From contig WBUR01000009.1 of the NCBI GenBank assembly GCA_008933615.1, forward strand, positions 37,497 to 101,496: a stretch of DNA of 64,000 bases, in the 5' to 3' direction. The translations under genes and the position numbers were made by a program. The notes below the pieces were generated by a model. That model was not told the DNA's origin, did no database searches, and saw nothing but the letters and a program-made list of their open reading frames with translations. The number at the start of each line of letters is the position of its first letter. Position 1 is the first letter of the stretch. The stretch is from a bacterium. GTDB taxonomy: Bacteria > CLD3 > SB21. Shown here piece after piece: positions 36,230-45,070 of the stretch.

Positions 36230-36607
36230 TTAAAATTTGCGAAAAAAATAGTAGATATGAATTGCAACGACTCCAATCGAATCGGCGAAGAAGTCTAATG
36301 CGGACGCATACCTGCCTCGAACAAAGCTCTGATGAAATTCATCGGATGCTGCATATATCAAACAAAAAAATAAACTCCATCCGATAATCCATATTATGTT
36401 TTTCTTTCTTGCATAACCGTAATGAGTAAAAGCACGTAATGAACAAAAAGCCAGAACCGCATAAACGCCCGTATGAACAAATTTATCCAATGACCAAACA
36501 TCCAGAAGTGGCAAGGACGAGCCCTCAATCGACGAAGAAATAAAAATAACAATCATCCAAACAATTAAAGGATAAAAAGACTTTGTTTTAAGCGATTCTG
36601 AAGACAT
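36230..36607 (-). CDS. VanZ-like membrane protein
   Basis: A 125-aa protein with four hydrophobic helices and the VanZ-family landmarks DKFVHTGVYAVLAFC and AASDEFHQSFVRGR-ASALDFFADSIG, in which the histidines and the final Asp-x-x-x-Asp are conserved. VanZ proteins give low-level teicoplanin resistance in enterococci; most bacterial homologues have no known role. The start is uncertain: ATG at 36607, or GTG at 36619 with a slightly better ribosome site. It follows the Omp85 gene by 25 bases and precedes ftsY by 13. Confidence 0.8.
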   Translation of the reverse strand: MSSESLKTKSFYPLIVWMIVIFISSSIEGSSLPLLDVWSLDKFVHTGVYAVLAFCSLRAFTHYGYARKKNIIWIIGWSLFFCLIYAASDEFHQSFVRGRYASALDFFADSIGVVAIHIYYFFRKF

Positions 36608-36632
36608 GTCTGAATTCACAATTCTATTTCCA

Positions 36633-39062
36633 TTAGAAGGGCTGACCCAACGTAATCTGGAAAGCGATCGGAGAAATGAGCTTAGCGCCCTTGGAGCTAA
36701 TCGTCCGCACATCATCTGTAACGACGTCGCGCACTTTAAGCTTATTGATATTAACTAATTTATATCCAACGTCTATACGTACCGGCCCTATCAAGGTTCT
36801 AATGCGCGTTCCGATACCCGCGGCGCCGACAGGTTGAATTGGCAGTTTCTTGTCGAAGTTCTTAAAATCATATTCCGTCCATACGTTGCCGTAATCAAAA
36901 AACGCGGCTATATCCATACCGCTTATCACGTCATTCGGATTTCGTGAGATATATAAATTGTATCGAAACTCGATACTGGCCTCCATAATACTGTTGCCGC
37001 CCAAGTAGGTAAGTCTGCTCGATACTTTTCCCGAACTATCGGTAGTGAGCCTTTCTTCAATAACGCCCAATTCTTTGATGCCCCAGCCGCGGATACTGTT
37101 AGGGCCGCCGCCGTAAAATTGCTCGCTGACAGGAATGATTGTCTTATCCCCGCCAACGTAATAGGGAATATCCGAACCTACACGTGCACGCAGCGCCAAC
37201 GATATTTTTTTTGATAATCCAAAATATTTTCTATTGTCTAAACTCAATTTCACATATTTAAGATCCGACGGTAAGATGAAACCTGCAAAATCACTGTTAG
37301 CATAGATGAGAAAACCCGTATTAGGATAGAAAAAGTCGTTGCTGCTGTTAAGTGTGAAGCCCAACCTTGAGTTCGTAGTAAAAAAGTTTTTATTCGTTTT
37401 GTCGCTGGCTTCCGTTCTGAGAAGCAGTTTCCGCGTAAAGGACAACGGCGTAAAGTTCATGCTTAACTGCCTGTTAAATTGACGAACAAACGTAGGCGAA
37501 ACTTCGTAGCTGAGTTCATCGAATGCCTTTGTGTTGTTACGTTCGGCTGAAACTGAGAGCAGGAGATCGTTTTCAGCGTCGCGAATAAAAGGAAGTATAA
37601 ATGACGGCTGACGAAACGTTATTTTTCCCTGCATATAATTTGCGAACAATATGTCGTTTACAAATCCTTTGCTCACCTGGCTTGAAACTTCGAGTTTTCT
37701 CGCTCCGCCGAAAAAATTTCTGCTTTGCCATGATACCTGCAAACCGAGAAACGGGAGATTACTCAATCCGCGGCGTTCGCTGGCCGGCAAATCTCTGAAA
37801 TCGGTGGTAATACCAAAGCCGGGTTTAATGATCTTCTCTTTTCTCTCGCTCACCGACATCGTTATATTTAACGTATCAACCGGGATGCCAAGTTCATCCA
37901 AATGCATATCTTTCCCGATTAAACGATTGTCTGCATGTTGTTTTATCGAATCCAGTATGGCGGCAAGTTCCGATTTGGAAGCTATCAGCGAAGAATCAAT
38001 CTGGCCGCGTTTTCTGGACAATATAGGTTTTACAGATCGAAATACACTGAGGCCGTTAATCTGGCCAACGCTCAGACCTAATTTATCCGGGTCAAACGGC
38101 TTACCTTCCTTATAACGTACCTTCAGCAGGATCACTTCGTCGTTCACTATTTTTTTTGTCGTATCCGCATTGTTATTCTGCTTTTTATAGTAATTACCGG
38201 CTATATCGGTTTTACCGAACACCGTATATCGTCCGGGAAATACTGTGTAAACTAAATTTACTTTGCGTTCCTCGGTAGATATTGTATCGATAGATTCCGA
38301 TACTTCCGCTGAATAATAACCGTATTGGCCGTATATCTTTTGAATGGTCGCTTTATCAAGGTCGATATTTTCTCTGACAAAAATATTGCCTTTTTGAACG
38401 ATAAGTTGCGATATGATTTTTTCCGGATCGAGATTACGCTTGGGATCAATCAGTGGAAGCGATGAAGTCACCTTAATTCTAGGATCGTCAGCAAGTACTG
38501 TCGGCTTGCCTTCGCGGATATAGATCTTAACAGAAATTTTTCTGCGGTCTTTCGACAACGTTGCTTTGTATTTCACTATCCGGGCGTCAAAATACCCTTG
38601 TTCCTCGTATAACGAGCGGATCAACCGGAGGTCTTCCGTTAATATCTCATTGACAAAGAAATAACGATTAGTGCCTATACCGGGATCCCAGAACGTCAGC
38701 GTTACAATACGTGTCAGGTTATTGACAAACCACGAGCCGGCTTTACCAAAAAATCCAAGGTCGCGATCTTCTTCTTCTCCAACTTTTAAGGATAGGTTTA
38801 ATGTGGCTTCATCAAAAACATTTAGACCGGTTGATTCACCCTTATCGTCCAGTCCGGTGAACTCATATTCTTTACCGGATACAAAAACACTATCCTCAAA
38901 AACCGGCAAGGAATCAATCAAAGCTCCGGAAGAATCTACGTACACGGAACGAAATCGTGTCCGGGTTTCTTCGAATTGACCTAAGACATTTGAATTGAAA
39001 TTTAAAAAGAGCATCACCGCAAAAAATAACCCGGAAGCCCAATGTCGAATGGAAAAACGCAT
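36633..39062 (-). CDS. Omp85/BamA-TamA superfamily outer-membrane protein
   Basis: An 809-aa outer-membrane assembly protein. A signal peptide (1-28, ending VLGQ) is followed by POTRA-like repeats (about 65-400) and a 16-strand barrel that includes the surface-antigen pattern YGGGPNSIRGWGIKELG and a late GIGTRIRTLIGPVRIDVGYKL, ending in phenylalanine. It is closer in layout to the BamA/TamA-like group of Bacteroidota than to TpsB, since no partner exoprotein is adjacent. The ATG at 39062 is chosen: the longer frame begins with TTG and would remove a recognisable signal peptide position. It follows the EutN-like gene by 16 bases. Confidence 0.88.
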   Translation of the reverse strand: MRFSIRHWASGLFFAVMLFLNFNSNVLGQFEETRTRFRSVYVDSSGALIDSLPVFEDSVFVSGKEYEFTGLDDKGESTGLNVFDEATLNLSLKVGEEEDRDLGFFGKAGSWFVNNLTRIVTLTFWDPGIGTNRYFFVNEILTEDLRLIRSLYEEQGYFDARIVKYKATLSKDRRKISVKIYIREGKPTVLADDPRIKVTSSLPLIDPKRNLDPEKIISQLIVQKGNIFVRENIDLDKATIQKIYGQYGYYSAEVSESIDTISTEERKVNLVYTVFPGRYTVFGKTDIAGNYYKKQNNNADTTKKIVNDEVILLKVRYKEGKPFDPDKLGLSVGQINGLSVFRSVKPILSRKRGQIDSSLIASKSELAAILDSIKQHADNRLIGKDMHLDELGIPVDTLNITMSVSERKEKIIKPGFGITTDFRDLPASERRGLSNLPFLGLQVSWQSRNFFGGARKLEVSSQVSKGFVNDILFANYMQGKITFRQPSFILPFIRDAENDLLLSVSAERNNTKAFDELSYEVSPTFVRQFNRQLSMNFTPLSFTRKLLLRTEASDKTNKNFFTTNSRLGFTLNSSNDFFYPNTGFLIYANSDFAGFILPSDLKYVKLSLDNRKYFGLSKKISLALRARVGSDIPYYVGGDKTIIPVSEQFYGGGPNSIRGWGIKELGVIEERLTTDSSGKVSSRLTYLGGNSIMEASIEFRYNLYISRNPNDVISGMDIAAFFDYGNVWTEYDFKNFDKKLPIQPVGAAGIGTRIRTLIGPVRIDVGYKLVNINKLKVRDVVTDDVRTISSKGAKLISPIAFQITLGQPF

Positions 39063-39078
39063 GGATGGGAATAGATTA

Positions 39079-39417
39079 CTATGATTTCTTTTCAGGAGGA
39101 TAGTTGTGTTGTAGTTTTTCAACAGACAAACCGCTTAATAGTTTTTCATCAACTTCAATCTCATCAACAATTCCGATTACAGCCGCTTCAATGGATAGTT
39201 CGTTCGGTTCATCGGTGATCGCGCGCCTCGCCGCATGCCCGTATGAACAAATAACTAATTCACCGATACCGGCGCCCAGCGTGTCGGCAACCACTACCAC
39301 GTTGGTATTAGGCGCTTTGTCAATATTGACCGGATGAACCATAAGAAACCGGAGCGATTTGACATTGTCCACTTTCTTAGTTGCCCAAACTGTTCCGACG
39401 ACTCGTCCTATAAACAT
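39079..39417 (-). CDS. EutN/CcmL-family microcompartment vertex protein homologue, stand-alone
   Basis: A 112-aa protein with the Pfam EutN_CcmL pattern: MFIGRVVGTVWATKKVD at the start (in which the family's 'G-V-aT-K' phrase is clear), KSLRFLMVHPVNI, VVVADTLGAGIGELV and the terminal AVIGIVDEIEV. These proteins form pentamers that cap icosahedral shells of bacterial microcompartments. The usual partners (BMC-domain hexamers, encapsulated enzymes) are absent from this window. A basic, less conserved tail of about 25 residues follows the fold. The start has GGAAAC upstream. Neighbours are an Omp85 protein and a kinase-like membrane protein, 16 and 24 bases away. Confidence 0.88.
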   Translation of the reverse strand: MFIGRVVGTVWATKKVDNVKSLRFLMVHPVNIDKAPNTNVVVVADTLGAGIGELVICSYGHAARRAITDEPNELSIEAAVIGIVDEIEVDEKLLSGLSVEKLQHNYPPEKKS

Positions 39418-39441
39418 ATATCGTTTCCAGAAAATTAAGGA

Positions 39442-40947
39442 TTAGTAGATCAAATACAAGGCCAAGCCGCCGCTCAAACCGCAGATCAAATTGACCCGGT
39501 CGTTATGAAAAAATTCCCATCCGCGGATTAAAGTTGAACGTGTGCCACAATGTACCTTGCGTTCGGTCACTTTTTTGCACCGCTCGCAGAGATACTGTGA
39601 TTGAAAAGTTGCTCCAAGAATGCTGTCCACCGTGCTTCCAATTAATCCTGCTAAGATAATCCAAAAAAAGCTAAACTCCAATGAACTTTTCAGAAATAAG
39701 TCTCCGTTGACCCCATACCCGCTAACGGCGATGCTTAATGCCCCGAGAGCCCCGCCCAATGTACCGGCAAGCGTTACACCGCCGGAAGTTCCCGCCGCCA
39801 CTTTTCTAAAATTCAGAATGTTGCGGGGCGCGGCTGTGAACCAAACTCCGATTTCCGTAGCCCAAGTGTCGCTCGTAACCGCAGCTAATACTCCCAGAAA
39901 AACAAAATACCAATCCTGATTCGGATAATAGAACGATAGAATAATAATAATACCTGCAACGCCGCCATTGGCAATAACCTGACCGACGTCGCGGGTACTG
40001 CTCTTTTCAAACACGAGATCGTATTGCTGCTTGCGGTTTTTGCCAAGCCTTGAGAGAATGCTGGAGGTTAAAAAAAACACCAGGATCGGGGCAGCCCATG
40101 TCCAGCCGCCCAGCCCAAACACGATCGTTCCTAAAATGAAAGCCGCCGTAGCCCCTCCGGCATTTAGAAAACGCGCATAGTATGATAGTAACGAAACGGC
40201 GAGTGATAAGAACGTTGCAAATAAAAATTGTAAAACAAAACCTTCAGATGAATTTGTCATGACCTGAACTACCAATGCAACGCTGAGCGGAATGGTCATA
40301 TTATCCGAACCTCTGGCTGAAACCGCTTCCGAAGCGGTTGCCATCATAGAGGCTGTCAATGCCGTTATCAGAGCAAGCTGCCATGACCATGGAAGAAAAT
40401 TCCACCGGTCGAGACAATAAAACGAAATAAGAATTACGCAAAAAGATACTAGTAACATGCCGGCAGAGCCTTCGATACTTTTGGCATCACCGGTCAAATT
40501 GTAGATGTGCGGTCTCTTCCAATGTCCGCCGATCAAAGCGGCGGATGCATCGCCGATCGCCAAGACCAACATGGCGGTCATGAGCGCGGGCTTATTATGA
40601 TCCCAGCATAGAAAAGTGAGCAATGAAAAAGCCAATGGATACCATGCCGTACCGTAGGTAGTTCGGCTCGTACCGTGTATACCCTTTAGCCAATGAAAAC
40701 GAACAGCGAAGTAATTAAAGGCAGTAAAAAAAATACCCAGCGCGACCGCGGGCGTTTTGGATGTCAAAAATAAAGGCGATATGAATACAAGCAGGCCGGT
40801 TCCGATGTGGATAATCTTTCGTGTGACCTCGCCGGACCAATGAAAACGGCGGCGAACCCATTCGACGATTACTAACAAAAAACCAAGCAATAAGAAGGCA
40901 GAAAGGCCGTAAAACCAATCCTGATTCGAGGTGGGCTCGTGCATCAT
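39442..40947 (-). CDS. fused polyprenol/phytol kinase-like and DUF92 membrane protein
   Basis: A 501-aa polytopic protein with about 13 membrane helices. The N-terminal half (1-230) is of the dolichol/phytol kinase and CTP-transferase type: RKIIHIGTGLLVF, LAIGDASAALIGG, KSIEGSAGM and EAVSARGSDNMTIPL. The C-terminal half (about 240-501) is the DUF92 family of VTE6, with RFLNAGGATAAFILG, AAVTSDTWATEIG, GTSGGVTLAGTLGG and a CERCKK-type four-cysteine segment. In plants and cyanobacteria VTE5 and VTE6 phosphorylate phytol twice. Here both folds are in one chain, suggesting polyprenol or phytol salvage to a diphosphate. It begins with two ATGs (40944, 40947) right after the ferredoxin stop codon. 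Confidence 0.82.
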   Translation of the reverse strand: MMHEPTSNQDWFYGLSAFLLLGFLLVIVEWVRRRFHWSGEVTRKIIHIGTGLLVFISPLFLTSKTPAVALGIFFTAFNYFAVRFHWLKGIHGTSRTTYGTAWYPLAFSLLTFLCWDHNKPALMTAMLVLAIGDASAALIGGHWKRPHIYNLTGDAKSIEGSAGMLLVSFCVILISFYCLDRWNFLPWSWQLALITALTASMMATASEAVSARGSDNMTIPLSVALVVQVMTNSSEGFVLQFLFATFLSLAVSLLSYYARFLNAGGATAAFILGTIVFGLGGWTWAAPILVFFLTSSILSRLGKNRKQQYDLVFEKSSTRDVGQVIANGGVAGIIIILSFYYPNQDWYFVFLGVLAAVTSDTWATEIGVWFTAAPRNILNFRKVAAGTSGGVTLAGTLGGALGALSIAVSGYGVNGDLFLKSSLEFSFFWIILAGLIGSTVDSILGATFQSQYLCERCKKVTERKVHCGTRSTLIRGWEFFHNDRVNLICGLSGGLALYLIY

Positions 40948-41178
40948 TTACGTTACGGAATGAATCGATGGTTTTCTGCGCTCGGATGCGCGCGGTTTGA
41001 GCGGAACGCCGTCATTGGTCAGCACTTCGAACGGGCATATCTCCACGCAAAAATCACATTCGGTGCAATTAGAGTGAATCACGCTGAGGCGAACTTCGGT
41101 AAGTTCCATCGCATCAAACGGACACACTCCCACACAGGCTCCGCAAAGATCACATTTATCATAGTTAATCTGAATCAT
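40948..41178 (-). CDS. 2[4Fe-4S] ferredoxin
   Basis: A 76-aa electron carrier with two CxxCxxCxxxCP clusters (C9, C12, C15, C19 and C38, C41, C44, C48). The spacing between clusters is 18 residues, and the C-terminal tail of about 25 residues is basic. The stop codon touches the start of the kinase-like fusion gene (TAA then ATG), so translation is likely coupled. It is 20 bases from the cystathionine gamma-lyase gene upstream. Confidence 0.92.
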   Translation of the reverse strand: MIQINYDKCDLCGACVGVCPFDAMELTEVRLSVIHSNCTECDFCVEICPFEVLTNDGVPLKPRASERRKPSIHSVT

Positions 41179-41198
41179 ACCAATGGGTTTTTCCGTTT

Positions 41199-42338
41199 CT
41201 AAACTTTTTCTAATGCGGCTTTAATATCGGCAATCAGATCTTCGGGATCTTCACAGCCGACGGATAGCCTTACCAATCCGTCAGTCAGATGCAGCTTTAT
41301 CCGGTCCTCGAGCGGAATGGAACCGTGCGTCATACTTGCCGGGTGACAAATGAGACTTTCGACGCCGCCCAAACTTTCCGCTAAAGCAAAAATTTTGACG
41401 TTGCGTAATAAATTTTTCCCGTTTTCCAATGACCCCAATTCGATTGAGATCATTCCGCCGAAACCGCTCATTTGCTTTTTTGCCAATTCATACTGCGGAT
41501 GCGACGGCAATCCCGGATAATACACTTTTTTAACTTTGGGATGCGTACTGAGGAACTTCGCCATTTGAATGGCATTTTCATTATGCTGACGCATGCGTAA
41601 TGCCAGCGTTTTAGTGGAGCGCATTACCAGCCAGCAGTCAAACGGCGAAGGCACTCCGCCGATCGCATTTTGCAGAAAACGCAATTTGTCGTGGAGTTCC
41701 TGACTACCCGTAACCACAATGCCGCCGATCACATCGCTGTGGCCGTTGATGTACTTCGTCGTGCTGTGCAGAACGATATCAATTCCAAACTCCAACGGTC
41801 GTTGAAAATACGGACTCATAAAGGTGTTGTCCACGACCGTAATGAACTTATTTTTTTTACCGATCTCAGCAACGGATTTCAGATCGGTAATGGTCAGCAT
41901 CGGATTGGTCGGGGTTTCCACATAAATCATTTTTGTTTCTTTAGTAATTGCGTCGGTAATATTTTTTACGTCCGACGTATCCACCCATGAAAAAGTCAGG
42001 CCATAGCGGCGCATGATCTTGTCAAAGAAACGAAACGTCCCGCCGTACACATTATCTGAAACGATCACATGATCTCCGGCGCTCAGAAGCCCGGCTATTG
42101 CCTGAATGGCCGACATGCCGCTTGAAAAAGCTAAACCAAATTTTCCGTTCTCCAAAGCCGCAATATTGTTTTCCAATGCAACGCGCGTCGGATTGATCGT
42201 GCGCCCGTAATCAAAACCTTTGCTGACCCCGAGTTCCTCCTGAGCATACGTCGACGTCTGATAGATCGGCGTAATGACCGCGCCGGTAGTCGGATCGGGC
42301 GTTTGCCCGGCATGAATTGAATCCGTTAAAAAACCCAT
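41199..42338 (-). CDS. cystathionine gamma-lyase/synthase family PLP enzyme
   Basis: A 379-aa fold-type I enzyme of the Cys/Met metabolism family. PLP lysine K195 lies in HSTTKYINGH; the YGRTINPTR and SSGMSAIQA phrases and the LEDRIKLHLTDGLVRLSVGCEDPEDLIADI tail region (cited by position, about 345-372) are typical. Members act as gamma-synthase, gamma-lyase or beta-lyase. Because a cystathionine beta-synthase gene is 34 bases upstream on the same strand, reverse transsulfuration by gamma-lyase (cystathionine to cysteine) is the most likely role. Confidence 0.93.
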   Translation of the reverse strand: MGFLTDSIHAGQTPDPTTGAVITPIYQTSTYAQEELGVSKGFDYGRTINPTRVALENNIAALENGKFGLAFSSGMSAIQAIAGLLSAGDHVIVSDNVYGGTFRFFDKIMRRYGLTFSWVDTSDVKNITDAITKETKMIYVETPTNPMLTITDLKSVAEIGKKNKFITVVDNTFMSPYFQRPLEFGIDIVLHSTTKYINGHSDVIGGIVVTGSQELHDKLRFLQNAIGGVPSPFDCWLVMRSTKTLALRMRQHNENAIQMAKFLSTHPKVKKVYYPGLPSHPQYELAKKQMSGFGGMISIELGSLENGKNLLRNVKIFALAESLGGVESLICHPASMTHGSIPLEDRIKLHLTDGLVRLSVGCEDPEDLIADIKAALEKV

Positions 42339-42372
42339 TCTATTTTTCTTTCTCAGTCTATTTTATTTTAAA

Positions 42373-43719
42373 TTATTTACCCGCTAAATAATCGAGAAGA
42401 TCGATCCGTGTCATGATGCTGAGCGGTTTACGTTGATCGTCCACGACCACGACGGCATTAGCCTGGCGGAATATTTCCTGCAAAGTCGAAATCGGCGTAT
42501 TCGGCGCGACCATCGGAACCTGCCGATTCATACATTTTGAAATCAGCGACGAACTCTGTCCGGCGCCTGAACTTAAATACTCCATCAGATCCGCTTCCGA
42601 AACGATGCCGACCAATACGCCGCCGGAGGTAACCGGCAATTGCGATATGCCTTTTTCGCGCATCACAGCAATCACCTTTTGGATGGTCTGCATGTCGTCG
42701 GAACAAACCAACGCCGGCCGTGCGGATTGCCCAAGAATATCTTTGACCTTTCCCTGAATCGGTTTGGATTCAAAAAATTTATTTTCCCGCATCCACTTAT
42801 CGTCGACAAATTTAGTCATATAATTTCGCACACCGTCCGGCAGAACCACGACGCAATTCTGTCCCGTTTTCAACTTAGACGCTTTTTGCAGAGCCGCGTA
42901 TAAAGCGGACCCGCTTGAACCGCCGACCAGCAACCCCTCTTCACGTATCAGGCGGCGCGAAAGTAAGAATGAAGGCTGATCCTCCGTTTTGACCCATTCA
43001 TCAATAAAAGATCGATCCAATACATCCGGAACAAAATCGTATCCGATGCCTTCGACCTTGTATGTGCCGACGTCCGCGCCGCCGCCCAAAATCGAACCCA
43101 CCGGATCCGCGCCGATCACGATACATTTCGGATTATGCTCTTTTAATCTTTTTGCCACGCCGGTGATCGAACCGCCGGTTCCCGCGCCCATGACGATCAT
43201 ATCGACTTTCCCATCAAGATCATCCAGAATCTCTTTTGCCGTTTCGTGATAATGCACATTGGGATTATTGGGATTGGAATACTGGTCGAGAATATGCGCA
43301 TTGGGAAGTTCCGACTGCAGGCGCCGCGCAACGCTGATGTGGCTCTCGGGAGAATCGAACGAAGCTTCGGTCGGAGTACGGATAATTTCAGCGCCCAGCG
43401 CCTCCAGCACCACCTGTTTTTCTCTGCTCATCTTTTCCGGCATCGTGATGATCACGCGGTATCCGCGAACGGCTCCCGCTAAAGCGATACCTATGCCGGT
43501 ATTGCCGCTGGTCGGTTCGATCAATGTATCGCCGGGTTTAATGCGGCCTTCAAGTTCCGCCGCTTCCACCATGGATTTACCGATACGGTCTTTGAGCGAT
43601 CCGCCGGGATTTAAGAATTCACATTTAGCGTACAGATTACATTCCAGATGCGCGCCGACCCGATTGAGTTTCACGAGGGGCGTTCGCCCTATGACTTCGA
43701 TAACGTTGTTAAATTTCAT
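42373..43719 (-). CDS. cystathionine beta-synthase with tandem CBS domains
   Basis: A 448-aa PLP fold-type II enzyme that condenses homocysteine with serine to cystathionine. PLP lysine K43 lies in NPGGSLKDRIG, the PLP phosphate loop in TSGNTGIGIALAG, and GAGTGGS-TG near 180. Two CBS domains (about 335-390 and 395-448) make the C-terminus, a regulatory layout like the human enzyme, but the N-terminal heme domain is missing as in other bacterial forms. It is followed by the gamma-lyase gene, so the pair converts homocysteine to cysteine. Confidence 0.94.
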   Translation of the reverse strand: MKFNNVIEVIGRTPLVKLNRVGAHLECNLYAKCEFLNPGGSLKDRIGKSMVEAAELEGRIKPGDTLIEPTSGNTGIGIALAGAVRGYRVIITMPEKMSREKQVVLEALGAEIIRTPTEASFDSPESHISVARRLQSELPNAHILDQYSNPNNPNVHYHETAKEILDDLDGKVDMIVMGAGTGGSITGVAKRLKEHNPKCIVIGADPVGSILGGGADVGTYKVEGIGYDFVPDVLDRSFIDEWVKTEDQPSFLLSRRLIREEGLLVGGSSGSALYAALQKASKLKTGQNCVVVLPDGVRNYMTKFVDDKWMRENKFFESKPIQGKVKDILGQSARPALVCSDDMQTIQKVIAVMREKGISQLPVTSGGVLVGIVSEADLMEYLSSGAGQSSSLISKCMNRQVPMVAPNTPISTLQEIFRQANAVVVVDDQRKPLSIMTRIDLLDYLAGK

Positions 43720-43763
43720 GCGTCCGTAGGTGAGTTATTATATTAGGGATTATTTTACGCAGA

Positions 43764-44171
43764 TTAAAAAGCGATCTCTTCTTTTTGTATCATCGCCTGT
43801 AGGCGGTCGGATTCTTCGAGCGATCTCTTGAGAAATTCATTCGTTTTTGATTTATCTTCGCCCAGAATTACTAAAAAGGCATCGTTGAGCAGTTGGGTCA
43901 GAACAAATACGCGTTTCCCGCCGACGGTAACGGTCGTCTGAATTTCCTCTTTCGCTGATTCGGTGGAATTGTCAGCAGGAACTGAAAAGATCTTTTTCCC
44001 TTCGTCCAGAAACACGGAAGAAAAAGAACCAAGCTGGGATTCGGCCGTTTCATCTTTAACGTTTGAGTGAAGAACCAACCCGTCAGAGGAAACGATTGCT
44101 ACGGAAGTTCCGGCGGCTATTTTTTCAATATTTACAATTACCTGATCAAAAAAATCTTTGTGCGATATCAT
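43764..44171 (-). CDS. Roadblock/LC7-like protein (diverged copy)
   Basis: A 135-aa protein with the Roadblock/LC7 pattern of an opening helix, TSVAIVSSDGLVLHSN and the VFVLTQLLNDAFLVILGED strand pair, plus a C-terminal charged helix of about 30 residues that the neighbour lacks. Members in bacteria (MglB) usually act with a small Ras-like GTPase (MglA). Twelve bases from the other Roadblock gene on the same strand. The AAGGG ribosome site is good. Confidence 0.7.
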   Translation of the reverse strand: MISHKDFFDQVIVNIEKIAAGTSVAIVSSDGLVLHSNVKDETAESQLGSFSSVFLDEGKKIFSVPADNSTESAKEEIQTTVTVGGKRVFVLTQLLNDAFLVILGEDKSKTNEFLKRSLEESDRLQAMIQKEEIAF

Positions 44172-44183
44172 GGCAACCCTTCG

Positions 44184-44534
44184 CTAATTCACGTGTGATT
44201 TGAGTTCCTTCATGGCGCAATTAATGTCGTAAAGCACGAGGCCGAGTTTGGCGCTGGTAGTGGTAAAAACGGTGAGCAGCGTATCTTTGCCTGCGCGGGT
44301 AATGATGATATACCCGTCTTTGCCGTGAATGGATATCTGCGACATTTCACCGAGCATAGCGTCTTCCGCGCTGGTTTCGCCCTGATTAATCAGCGCCGCA
44401 GAAATGGCGGCAACGCGTTCGTCTTCGATATTGTCGGGCAGAAGCGAGGCGATGATGAGCCCGTCATTACTCACTAATGCAACGGCGCTCACGCCGGGAG
44501 TATCGTTTCTTAAGCGCTTGAGAATTTCTTCCAT
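44184..44534 (-). CDS. Roadblock/LC7-domain protein (MglB-like)
   Basis: A 116-aa protein with classic features: helix start, PGVSAVALVSNDGLIIAS, SQISIHGKDGYIIITRAG and TTTSAKLGLVLYDINCAMKEL. Roadblock proteins dimerise and act as GTPase-activating partners of MglA in polarity, or in other small-GTPase switches. No MglA-like GTPase gene is in the window. It is followed by a second, diverged Roadblock gene and preceded by a 123-base stretch with no gene before the STAS gene's stop. Confidence 0.85.
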   Translation of the reverse strand: MEEILKRLRNDTPGVSAVALVSNDGLIIASLLPDNIEDERVAAISAALINQGETSAEDAMLGEMSQISIHGKDGYIIITRAGKDTLLTVFTTTSAKLGLVLYDINCAMKELKSHVN

Positions 44535-44657
44535 TGTCCACCTGTTATAATGAGGTTTAACCGAGGGAGTGAAATGATTTTTGAATGGGGCAAAATAAAC
44601 AGAAAATCATATAAAGTCAACACACAAAACCGCTGTCGGATCGGATTCGATACGGGC

Positions 44658-45023
44658 TTAGACGTCCGCTTCATTAAAACTTTCGACGGCGGAATCGAGA
44701 TCATCGAAAAACTCAAAAACGCGGTCCAGTTTAGCGATCTCAAACATCTTGGAGACCTTTTCGTGCGCTCCGACGATCCGCAGGTCGCCTTCATCGGCAG
44801 TAAATAACCGTCGCCCGAGCAGTAGCGATCCCAATCCCGAACTGTCAATAAAATCAACGTCCGACAGATCCACTACCACATCGTGAATGCCTGCGTCTTT
44901 CATTTTCACGAATTCCTGTTTGTATAAGTGCGATATCCGGCTGTCGAGACGCTCATCCTTGATACACATCACCGTTACTTCATTGATATCCTTCTCGGTG
45001 AAATTGATTTGTTTTTCTTCCAT
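44658..45023 (-). CDS. STAS-domain anti-sigma factor antagonist-like protein
   Basis: A 121-aa single-domain STAS protein of the SpoIIAA/RsbV type. The phosphorylatable serine lies in VDFIDSSGLGSLL, with the usual strand before it (VVVDLSDV). A kinase/anti-sigma factor partner is not in the window. The ATG at 45023 has CGGAG upstream; a longer frame to 45044 is possible. Its place beside two Roadblock genes suggests a switch module that does not need to involve a sigma factor. Confidence 0.85.
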   Translation of the reverse strand: MEEKQINFTEKDINEVTVMCIKDERLDSRISHLYKQEFVKMKDAGIHDVVVDLSDVDFIDSSGLGSLLLGRRLFTADEGDLRIVGAHEKVSKMFEIAKLDRVFEFFDDLDSAVESFNEADV

Positions 45024-45070
45024 AATAGAATCTCCGTTTAACATTTGAATTTTAATCGTTTGATCATAGT

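Noticed and set aside
36217..36276. longer start of FtsY at 36276
   Set aside because: It overlaps the upstream VanZ-like gene and adds residues unlike an FtsY N domain.
39079..39417. a full microcompartment operon
   Set aside because: No BMC-domain hexamer and no signature enzyme (diol dehydratase, ethanolamine lyase, glycyl radical enzyme) is present in the window.
44550..44807. plus-strand open frame opposite the STAS and Roadblock genes
   Set aside because: It overlaps a clear STAS gene on the other strand and its sequence has no domain pattern or ribosome site.
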